From the NCBI GenBank assembly GCA_965224435.1, contig OZ245048.1, positions 2,480,001-2,544,000 of the forward strand: a stretch of DNA of 64,000 nucleotides. The letters are read 5' to 3'. The notes beneath the pieces are model-generated. The model had not been told where the DNA came from and ran no database searches. It saw only the letters and a program-made list of their open reading frames with translations. The position numbers and the translations under genes were made by a program. Positions 33,122 to 40,228 of the stretch are shown here, piece by piece (the first letter of the stretch is position 1; each line of letters opens with the position of its first letter). Source of the stretch: JAJRQY01 sp965224435. Its GTDB lineage: Bacteria > Actinomycetota > Acidimicrobiia > Acidimicrobiales > SZUA-35.

Positions 33122-34473
33122 ATCTGTCTGAAGTGTGGAAGCTGGCTCCGGGCGACGGCTCGGCCCTGGAACGGCTGGTACAGGGCAGCAAGCCCGGTCT
33201 GCAATCGGCCTTCGACGTCGACGAGGTGACCATGACGTCGGTATCGGCCGCGGCTGCAGCTATCGCCGAGCTTGGCCATCATCGGGGCTTGCCTGCTAGC
33301 GGGGTTCGAGTCAATGGTGAGGTGGCCAAGGCGGGGTTTGCCAACCACTTGCTGGTTGATGGCGAAAGGCCACCAATCTGGTCAGACTTGTCTGGCTACT
33401 ACCGATGCAAAGATGACCGGTTTGTGCAGTTCCACTGCAACTTCCCTCACCATGCGGCCGGTGTTGTTGCCCTCCTGGGCGGCGACCCGGATCGGGCATC
33501 GGTAGAGGCGGCCGCCGCAACTTGGGATTCGGAAGACTTGGAAGCCGCACTCATCGAGCGAGACATGATCGCGGCCAAGTTGCGGACCCTGGAAGAATGG
33601 GATGCCCATCCTCACGCCGTTGCCACCCGAGACCTGCCTCTACTGACATTCGAGAAAGTTGGTGAGGCCGATCCACGACCGTTGCCATCGCTCGCCGAGA
33701 ACGCTGGAGGTGCTAGTCCGGCCATGCACGGTGTCCGGGTTGTCGACTGCTCGCGGGTATTGGCTGGCCCGATCGTCGGACTGATGATGGCCGCCCACGG
33801 GGCCGATGTGTTGCGCTTGAGTTCGCCCCAGCTGCCCGCAGTCGAGATCTGTGTGCAGATGACTGGACCAGGCAAGCGCAACGCCTTCGTCGACCTGGAT
33901 ACTGGCGATGGCACGGCCGCAATGGCTGAGCTGCTGGCTGATGCCCACCTCTGGGTTGACGCCTACCGACCCGGGGGCTTGGAAGGAAAGGGCTTCACCG
34001 CCGAGCGTGCCGCCGAACTCAATCCCGGCATCGTGGTTGTGCAACTCTCGGCTTTTGATTGGATTGGGCCCTGGGCCAACCGTCGCGGCTTTGATTCCAT
34101 CGTGCAATCAACCACCGGCATTGTCGATGCCGGGTCAAAGGCTGCGGGAGTTGACAAGCCGACTCCTCTGCCGGTGCAAGCATTGGACTATGCCACCGGC
34201 CAGTTGGGGGCGTTCGCTGCTGCCCGGGCCTTACAGCACCAGAGTGTGCACGGTGGTTCGTGGCGGGTTCGCTTGTCGTTGCTGCGAACCCGGAACTGGC
34301 TGGTCGGACTCGGTGGGCCCGCACCATTCACGCCCGCACCAGCCGTAGCTGTGCCCGAAGCGCTGTATGAGGTCGACACGTCGTGGGGCCGCTTGAGCTT
34401 GGCCAAGCCACCAACGGGATCCTTCACCAGTCCACCAATGCAGCTTGGCACTTCTGATCCAGTCTGGCTCTAG
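33118..34473 (+). CDS. family III (CaiB/BaiF) CoA-transferase, rearranged domain order
   Basis: From GTG 33118 the 451-residue protein carries VRVVDCSRVLAGPIVGLMMAAHGADVLRL, the usual CaiB N-terminus, but at about residue 204 rather than residue 5. The first about 190 residues instead resemble the family's C-terminal region (DDRFVQFHCNFPHHA, then LRTLEEWDAHPHA). The catalytic Asp is probably in VQALDYATG. The enzyme would move CoA between carboxylic acids via a mixed anhydride. A paralogue at 41689 shares the same order. Substrate unknown. Confidence 0.87.
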   Translation: MNLSEVWKLAPGDGSALERLVQGSKPGLQSAFDVDEVTMTSVSAAAAAIAELGHHRGLPASGVRVNGEVAKAGFANHLLVDGERPPIWSDLSGYYRCKDDRFVQFHCNFPHHAAGVVALLGGDPDRASVEAAAATWDSEDLEAALIERDMIAAKLRTLEEWDAHPHAVATRDLPLLTFEKVGEADPRPLPSLAENAGGASPAMHGVRVVDCSRVLAGPIVGLMMAAHGADVLRLSSPQLPAVEICVQMTGPGKRNAFVDLDTGDGTAAMAELLADAHLWVDAYRPGGLEGKGFTAERAAELNPGIVVVQLSAFDWIGPWANRRGFDSIVQSTTGIVDAGSKAAGVDKPTPLPVQALDYATGQLGAFAAARALQHQSVHGGSWRVRLSLLRTRNWLVGLGGPAPFTPAPAVAVPEALYEVDTSWGRLSLAKPPTGSFTSPPMQLGTSDPVWL

Positions 34474-34485
34474 CTAGAAGCTGCG

Positions 34486-35493
34486 CTAGTGGGGCCAGTC
34501 GAAAGGTAGGCCGAGTTCAGTCAGGATTGCGAGATCCTTGGGATGTGGTACGCCAGTGGCATCCAGCAGGCGGTTCATCATTTCGAAGTTTCCTGCTGCT
34601 CCGGCTGCAGCGCTGACGGCGTCGGAGCCTAGTGCTTGGGCCACTGCTGCGATCCCACCAGGGAGGAGCATCTGCTCTCGGCCGATCACCACGGTGACGA
34701 AAGCTAGGAGGGCGGCGCCACCATCTATCAGGGGGTCCCGGTCGGCGTCGTCAATGGCGAGCAGGTCGACCTGGGTGTTCGTTGCTTCGGTGCTCGCACG
34801 GAGCATCTTGGCATGTGAGACCAGTCAGTAGACACACTCATTGAGCATCGAAGTCTTGCATGCGACCAATTCCAACTGGGCTCTGGTCAGCCCCTTGACG
34901 ATGGTGGAGTCGCCCATCTCGTCATAGCTCAGATAGAGGGAACCATGCAGGTCTGCCTGGGCTTCGGCTTCGGAGCGGACTCCGGTGAGGGCGGCAATGG
35001 CTCCGGCGGCTCCAACCATGGGAACCCAGGCGGAACGCTTCCTTGCGTCCTCGGTCTCGAGTCGAGAAGGCTCGCCGGGTGATGGGGCTGGCAGCGGTTC
35101 TTCGGGTGCCCCGGTTCCGCGGACTGCGGTGTCAACGGCGACGAGGCGTGCAACCACACCAACGATCTCGGTGTAGGCCGCGGCTGACAAGCCGTCTTCT
35201 TCGAATTGTTGCAGCATGGCGGGGTTGATCGATGTCGCATCACTGGCTACTCGGGCAGCCGCTTCGGTAGCAGCGAGTGGAAGCATGAAGTTGGTGGTGT
35301 CTTGTCCAGCAAGGGCTTTGCGGGCAACCTCGGCCATGGCCACTCGTTCAGATCCAGTCCACCAGGTTCCGGCTTGGCCAAGTCGTTGCCACTCGCGGCG
35401 AATCCCGTCCAACATCGGATCGGACATGGTGTGCTGTCCAGCCTGGTTCGCTCCGGCTTCTGACCGGTCAAGGGAAGCGAACGAAGTAGTCAT
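34486..35493 (-). CDS. AhpD-like/carboxymuconolactone-decarboxylase-family protein with in-frame UGA (candidate selenoprotein, CxxU)
   Basis: A first frame of 222 codons from ATG 35493 ends at a TGA (34825-34827), and the same frame resumes for 112 codons. At the junction it reads ACKTSMLNECVY-UGA-LVSHAKMLRAS, the AhpD signature E-C-x-x-C-x-x-x-H with the second Cys as UGA. The downstream half ends FEMMNRLLDATGVPHP, the family's normal ending, so 335 residues make one protein with U223. A hairpin follows at the right distance (see the SECIS entry). AhpD-like proteins are disulfide or peroxide reductases; selenocysteine would raise reactivity. Non-functional nonsense mutation is the alternative. 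Confidence 0.8.
34791..34824 (-). promoter_or_regulatory. candidate bacterial SECIS hairpin after the UGA
   Basis: On the mRNA, UGCUC (34805-34801) pairs with GAGCA (34795-34791) around a CGUGC loop (34800-34796). The stem extends to seven pairs with one mismatch. Twenty-four nucleotides separate the UGA from the loop, and the second loop base is G. These match the loose bacterial SECIS rules (16-37 nt distance, G in the first two loop positions). The hairpin sits within the coding sequence, as bSECIS elements do. Confidence 0.5.
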
Positions 35494-35599
35494 GTCCTCA
35501 TATTAGACCGGCTACGCATCAAGGGAAAGTCCGGGGGAATCTGCGAAAGAAAACGATCCAGACGGGAACCAGGCGCTGCTCTCTGACGTCAGAAGCGGC

Positions 35600-36487
35600 A
35601 TGAAAACGACTTTTGCATTGGCTGCCTTTGCTCTTCTCGTCTCCGCTTGTTCAGGTGAGGATGTCACCCTGGAGGCCAATGCCACGGGGCCGCCTGCGCC
35701 CTTGAGTGAGTCTGTGGCCTTGAGCGAAACGACAGTGCCTCAGACAGCGGTGTCGACAGATGTAACGATATTGGCCAGTACCGAGCCAGTCGACGACGTT
35801 CAGGCTTGGCCCATTGGCCCAGAGTTCGCGGCCAGCGAGTTCGAGCTGAATGGCGAGACTCACCTTCGTTCGATCTGGCTGGTCTCCTTCCAGACGGGCT
35901 CCTTCGATGCTTCATTTGAGTCCTGCCTCTTTGGCGGACACGCAGAGTTCGAGATTGCCGGCGATCGCCTGCTGATCGACGACTTGTCCCACAGGGAGGG
36001 AGCTGGTTGTCCCGAAGAACCGGCTGACCTCATCGCGGATGGTCAAGCCCTCGAGGATCTCTTCTTGTCTGGTCCGAAGATTGAGGTCACTGTCGACTCA
36101 ATAATTCTGGAGAGCGGAACAACTCGGCTGGTCCTCGAGACCGATAACCCGACCGACAACCGGCCCGTGGCGCCAACCAATGTCTGGTACCGAGGCATAG
36201 CTTCGACCGATACCACCATCAATGCCGAGCGGGTGTCCATGATCGTTCGAGCCTTCTTCGTGATCGAGTTCAAGCTGGAAACCTGCAGCCTCCACACTCA
36301 GGCTGGGGTCCTGCAACAAGTCGACCGCCGAGACATCATCAGTGGTTTCGACCCAACCAACTGCCCGAATCCCAGCGAAAGCGATCAGGCAGTAATGGAC
36401 TTGTTGAATTCTGAGCCGGTGCTTCTTTACGTCGACGAACAGCTCACCATCACCGGCGCCGACGGAACCGTCATCACCCTCGAATAG
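35600..36487 (+). CDS. lipoprotein with two META-like repeats
   Basis: The 295-residue product has a signal and lipobox ending LLVSAC, then a Thr/Val-rich spacer. Two similar beta domains follow (about residues 90-190 and 205-295), each with a Cys pair and a LFLSGPKIEVTVDSIILESG-like last strand. This resembles META/HslJ-type exported domains. Its signal and spacer are nearly identical at the DNA level to those of the lipoprotein at 39613, although the mature domains differ. Exported; role unknown. Confidence 0.78.
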   Translation: MKTTFALAAFALLVSACSGEDVTLEANATGPPAPLSESVALSETTVPQTAVSTDVTILASTEPVDDVQAWPIGPEFAASEFELNGETHLRSIWLVSFQTGSFDASFESCLFGGHAEFEIAGDRLLIDDLSHREGAGCPEEPADLIADGQALEDLFLSGPKIEVTVDSIILESGTTRLVLETDNPTDNRPVAPTNVWYRGIASTDTTINAERVSMIVRAFFVIEFKLETCSLHTQAGVLQQVDRRDIISGFDPTNCPNPSESDQAVMDLLNSEPVLLYVDEQLTITGADGTVITLE

Positions 36488-36555
36488 CTGGACCATTGAT
36501 CGGGCGGCAGGCGATGTGGCAAGGCAACGATTCCGGCCCGGTCCATACTTGGGCC

Positions 36556-37443
36556 ATGCCCACCGCCACCGCTCATAGCTATATCGATTCTGCTTCTGGC
36601 CTCGTGCTCGATTCGTGGTTTCCTTCCGAGGGTGTCGAGCCGAAGCGGTTCTGTTTGGCCCAAGAGGTTGGCTTGATCGTTGGCCGGGTGCAAGAGATCG
36701 AGCAAGCTGGCTTGGATGAGGCTCCGTTGTCGGCAGGCGACGTGTACTACCGCCTCCACCTGTTGTCTCGCTGCGAAGTGGCACCAAATGAGGTCAATCT
36801 CGAAGGGATCTTCGGACTGCTGCCAACGGTCGCTTGGACATCGGCTGGTCCTGTTCTTCCTGAACATGTTGATCGACTTCGTTCACTGGTTGCCGAACAC
36901 GAGCATCACTTGCAGGTGACTTCGATCGACAAGTTTCCACGCATGACCGACTATGTCACGCCAACCGGAGTTCGCATTGGTGATGCGGACCGAGTGCGCC
37001 TTGGCGCCCATCTCGCTCCGGGCACGACCGTGATGCACGAGGGCTTTGTGAACTTCAATGCTGGCTCACTGGGTTCGGTCATGATCGAAGGTCGGGTAAC
37101 ACCTGGGGTGACCGTTGGCCAGGGTTCCGACATTGGCGCTGGCTCATCCATCCAAGGCACCTTGTCTGGCGGGGGTAAGCAGGTCAACTCCATTGGCCAG
37201 AACACATTGCTTGGAGCCAACGCCGGGATCGGAATCTCCTTGGGCGACCGCTGCATTGTCGAAGCCGGACTCTATGTCACCGCTGGAACAAAGATCTTGT
37301 TGCCAGATGGCTCAACGGTCAGGGCCCGGGAGTTATCCGGCCAGTCCGACCTCATGTTCTGGCGCAATAGCCAGACTGGATCTGTTGAGGCCGTGCCCTC
37401 GGGAGACTCGAACTGGGGCGGGCTCAACAGCGATCTGCACTAG
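36556..37443 (+). CDS. dapD: 2,3,4,5-tetrahydropyridine-2,6-dicarboxylate N-succinyltransferase
   Basis: The 295-residue enzyme acylates tetrahydrodipicolinate with succinyl-CoA in the lysine/diaminopimelate pathway. The C-terminal half has a left-handed beta-helix: VRIGDADRVRLGAHLAPGTTVMHEGFVNFNAG in outline, then MIEGRVTPGVTVGQGSDIGAGSSIQG and ANAGIGISLGDRCIVEAGLYV. The motif HEGFVNFNAG is characteristic of actinobacterial DapD. ATG 36556 was chosen over 36496 because PTATAHSYIDSASG is the natural start. It converges with the hydrolase gene, sharing stop-codon bases. Confidence 0.93.
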   Translation: MPTATAHSYIDSASGLVLDSWFPSEGVEPKRFCLAQEVGLIVGRVQEIEQAGLDEAPLSAGDVYYRLHLLSRCEVAPNEVNLEGIFGLLPTVAWTSAGPVLPEHVDRLRSLVAEHEHHLQVTSIDKFPRMTDYVTPTGVRIGDADRVRLGAHLAPGTTVMHEGFVNFNAGSLGSVMIEGRVTPGVTVGQGSDIGAGSSIQGTLSGGGKQVNSIGQNTLLGANAGIGISLGDRCIVEAGLYVTAGTKILLPDGSTVRARELSGQSDLMFWRNSQTGSVEAVPSGDSNWGGLNSDLH

Positions 37444-38412
37444 ATCGCTGCGGACAGTTCGGATCGAAGTCCAAGGATTTGCTCACTGATGTCGCGTGCG
37501 TGAGTCCAGATGAAGAGGTGTCCGGCTCCGCTGACTTCAGTGACGAGCGTGCCCTCAATGGACTGCCCAATGCGACGGTTCCTCGAACGGTGGCGTCACG
37601 GTGTCGCGGCTGCCATAGATCAGTCGGGTTGGAACCTTGATACGGCCCAGCTGATCGCTGATGTCAAAGGACCCGAGAGCACGAGCGCACTCTTTCATCG
37701 CTGCAAGATCGACGTCTCCAACTGATAAGCGGGCGGCCTCAAGAAGCTGTGTCGACCCGAATCGACCGAACATTGATTGGGAGGCAATTGGACGAAAGAT
37801 GGGCATCTCGCGATCGGCGATCCCCAGCAGTGGGCTGAGTAGGCCGAGGCCGAACCGCTGGTAAGCCATCGATGCTCGAGCTGCGGTCGCGACCAAGACC
37901 AGTCCGCCAACACGCTCAGTGAAGGATGAGTCTTGGTCGACGCCATAGCTCATGGCGGCCATTCCACCCATGGAATGGCCAACCAGAATCACGTTATTGA
38001 GATCCAGGTGTTCGAGCACTCGGTGAATGTCGAGTCCCAAGCGGTTGGTCTCGCATCCAGAACTGCCCAAGGTTGAGTCGCCATGGCCACGCTGGTCAAT
38101 GCCAACGACCGTGCAACCCTGATCAACCAGGAGTTGAGCAACCGGCCCCCAGTGGTGTCGATTACTGACGATGCCATGCACCAGAACGACAACCGCTTGT
38201 TTGCCGTCTGTATCGCCAGTCACTTCGACGGCAATGGAACCGCCGTCAGCGGTTTCAACGTGGTGGACCTGGCCCGCTGGGAATCGGAATTCAGGTACGG
38301 GATGTTCGGCGTCGGCTTTGTCCAGTGCTTTCAGCGATCGGCGGGTGGCCAGGGCGGCTCCAGCGGCGAGGGCGATAGCAGCGGACCCAGCCCAGACGCT
38401 AGGAGTGCGCAT
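37440..38412 (-). CDS. alpha/beta hydrolase with a +1 frameshift near its C-terminus
   Basis: From ATG 38412 the product has an N-terminal membrane/signal-like helix, then VVLVHGIVSNRHHWG, IDQRGHGDST, the nucleophile elbow VGHSMGGMA and the acid-carrying YGSRDTVTPP. The ORF stops at 37555 after only EEPSHWAVH. Another frame directly beyond supplies IGQSIEGTLVTEVSGAGHLFIWTHA and ends at 37440; this holds the expected catalytic His (GAGH). One extra base around 37565-37580 would explain this. Either a real pseudogene or a sequencing error; fold and enzyme class are clear, substrate is not. Confidence 0.75.
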
Positions 38413-38577
38413 GGTGGGTAACGATCAGTCTCGACATTGACTCAGTATGCCAGCAGGCTCTTATCAGACTCGCCCGTTCTGCTGGTGACCTTGGACATAG
38501 ATGCGGCGATGTTTGGGAAGCCTAGAAACATGATCGCCACGGTGGGCGGGATGGCCGTTCTTCACTCACCTACCCTG

Positions 38578-39147
38578 TCATGGGGCGATGTTCACATCAA
38601 GGCTGTCGACATGCGTGTTGCCATCCATCATGTCCACATCGCCATGGAGGATGTACGTACAGAGGGCGCTGGTAATGACGCCTCCGCCCCAAGGTGGTTC
38701 AGGAGAGTAGGCGCACACCATGTAGTCGCCGACGTCCAGATTTAGTCAAACTTTGTCTTTTGCTCCCGTGACCCGGTAGTCAGCAGGGATTTCATCAAAC
38801 TTGCCTTGGGTTAGTCCACCAAGGTATGCCCCCACGCCAGCGTACATCTCCTCTTCGTCATAGATGTCAAGGCTGAGCGTAGGTAACGTGGCCTCTATCT
38901 CTGCCCTGTCCCCTTCGATGAAGACCAGATCAAAGACGCGGTTCTCGTTCAAATTTGCTGGGCGTCCCCACATTCCTTCATGCAATTTGAGTTGTAGACA
39001 GAACTGGCCTTGCGGGGCGGTGCAGGGAGGGACAACATCAACAACGTCGACAACATCAGAGTCACCCCTGAAGGCGAGTGTTCCAATGATGACCGCGATC
39101 GCAGCAACACCTACCAGAACGGGCGTCTTCAATGCGTGTTGAGCCAT
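38578..39147 (-). CDS. membrane-anchored protein with in-frame UGA near its C-terminal third
   Basis: The first 133 codons from ATG 39147 give an N-terminal membrane helix (TPVLVGVAAIAVIIGTLAF) and a soluble domain. TGA at 38746-38748 follows TGAKDKV, and the frame then continues for 56 codons (LNLDVGDYMVCAYSPEPPW...VITSALCTYIL) to TGA at 38578. The continuation looks coding, with a Cys pair and an even composition. The UGA is not in a redox motif and no convincing SECIS follows, so a nonsense mutation or error is more likely than recoding. Family unknown. Confidence 0.55.
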
Positions 39148-39174
39148 TGGTCCTTGTCGGCATCCGACCCCCTA

Positions 39175-39186
39175 GGTCTTTAGACC
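39175..39186. promoter_or_regulatory. 12-bp palindrome in a divergent promoter
   Basis: GGTCTTTAGACC is a perfect palindrome (5-bp arms, TT/AA centre shared) in the 76-nt gap between the divergent membrane-protein and DoxX-like genes. It is well placed for a shared operator, but is short enough to be chance. Confidence 0.3.
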
Positions 39187-39223
39187 ACCCACTCACGGGC
39201 ATTCTTGGATTGTTGGAATCATT

Positions 39224-39556
39224 TTGATCTTGATGTTTGCCATGGCTGGAATGGTCAAGGTCACCGACCACAAGATGGCGGTAGAAGTTGGGACCAGACT
39301 CGGGGTAGCCAAGGGCATGTATCAGCTAATCGGTGCCGCCGAACTGCTCGGTGTGCTCGGTCTGCTGGTCGGTCTTGTCCGTGACGGAAAGTCGTTGGAA
39401 TGGACTGGACCATTGGCTGCTGTTGGCCTCTTTGCCACCATGGTTGGTGCCATCTTCTATCACAACAAGGCCAAGGACGAGCCCAAGGAATCTATTCCCG
39501 CAGTCATGATGGCCATGCTCGCCGTTGTCCATTTCGTCACAATCATTGCTCGCTAG
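39224..39556 (+). CDS. DoxX-like integral membrane protein
   Basis: The 110-residue product has about four transmembrane helices and the DoxX-like pattern: MFAMAGMVKVTDH, then MYQLIGAAELLGVLGLLVGL, GPLAAVGLFATMVGAIFYH, and AVMMAMLAVVHFVTII. Such proteins are small quinone- or redox-associated membrane proteins, mostly uncharacterised. The start is doubtful: the frame is open upstream (SWIVGIILIL, clearly membrane-like) but has no ATG or GTG, so TTG 39224 or an ATT start is implied. Confidence 0.78.
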   Translation: MILMFAMAGMVKVTDHKMAVEVGTRLGVAKGMYQLIGAAELLGVLGLLVGLVRDGKSLEWTGPLAAVGLFATMVGAIFYHNKAKDEPKESIPAVMMAMLAVVHFVTIIAR

Positions 39557-39612
39557 GTTCAGGCGATGGCTGCCGCGGAGTGAGCAGATGAACAGCCCGC
39601 GATACTGGTGTG

Positions 39613-40164
39613 ATGCGACCAATACCTGCCCTTGCCCTCATCACTGTCCTGATCGGTGCCTGTGGTCTTCTCGTCTCCGCTTGTTCGGGTGAAGGCGACG
39701 CACTGGCGGCCAATGGGGCGGAGCCATCAGTGGCCTTGAGTGACATGACGGTGCCTCAGACCACGGTGTCGATAGTTGAAACGACAACCGTCAGGACACA
39801 GCCGGTCGAAGGTGCATTGGAGTTGCCTGACCGAATGGCCGATGCAGTCCGCTCCGAGGAAGCCCGGATCATCACCCTGTTGAAGACCACCCCCGACGTA
39901 TCACTTCCCGGAGACTGCGATGTGAGATTGCTCGGCCAAGACGAGTCGGCGTCATTTGTCTGGGCCTACTGCTCAGATGGCGTTTCTGGTGCATCAGTCC
40001 CTCTACGCATCGATGGAGACAAGGTCTCAATCCCCGGTGATGGTGAGAGCTATCCCATCGATGTCAAGAGGATGTTTCCCCCCGATCTTGCCGATGCCAT
40101 CCTCGACCACGACGAACGGCTACGCCCCGAAGAGTCCCAAACTTCGACGATACCTTGCTGTTGA
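39613..40164 (+). CDS. lipoprotein of unknown function
   Basis: The 183-residue product starts with ATG 39613 (GTG 39610 adjoins it). It has a signal with lipobox LLVSAC, a Thr/Val linker, and then a compact domain with a Cys pair (GDCDVRLL, AYCSDGV) and an acidic C-terminus ending PCC. The N-terminal 60 residues match the lipoprotein at 35600 almost exactly, including SVALS..TVPQT.VS, while the rest is unrelated. Exported; function unknown. Confidence 0.72.
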   Translation: MRPIPALALITVLIGACGLLVSACSGEGDALAANGAEPSVALSDMTVPQTTVSIVETTTVRTQPVEGALELPDRMADAVRSEEARIITLLKTTPDVSLPGDCDVRLLGQDESASFVWAYCSDGVSGASVPLRIDGDKVSIPGDGESYPIDVKRMFPPDLADAILDHDERLRPEESQTSTIPCC

Positions 40165-40192
40165 TATTTCTTGTACTTCCTCAACACTCCGG

Positions 40193-40221
40193 TTGTTTCC
40201 CGAACATCTGTTCGCTAATAT
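40193..40221 (+). promoter_or_regulatory. LexA/SOS box inside a -35/-10 promoter, leaderless transcript
   Basis: TTGTTT (40193-40198) and TAATAT (40216-40221) are 17 nt apart, a good -35/-10 pair. Between them lies CGAACATCTGTTCG (40201-40214), a perfect palindrome matching the actinobacterial LexA consensus GAAC-N4-GTTC. The -10 ends 7 nt before the ATG at 40229, so the transcript would start at or next to the start codon. LexA would block the promoter until DNA damage. Confidence 0.7.
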
Positions 40222-40228
40222 TCCGTGA

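Noticed and set aside
38437..38745. 102-residue plus-strand ORF
   Set aside because: It is antisense to the in-frame continuation of the minus-strand gene past its UGA, and has no recognisable features.
38746..38748. UGA as selenocysteine in the membrane-anchored gene
   Set aside because: It is outside any redox motif and no SECIS-like hairpin with a G in the loop follows within 40 nt.
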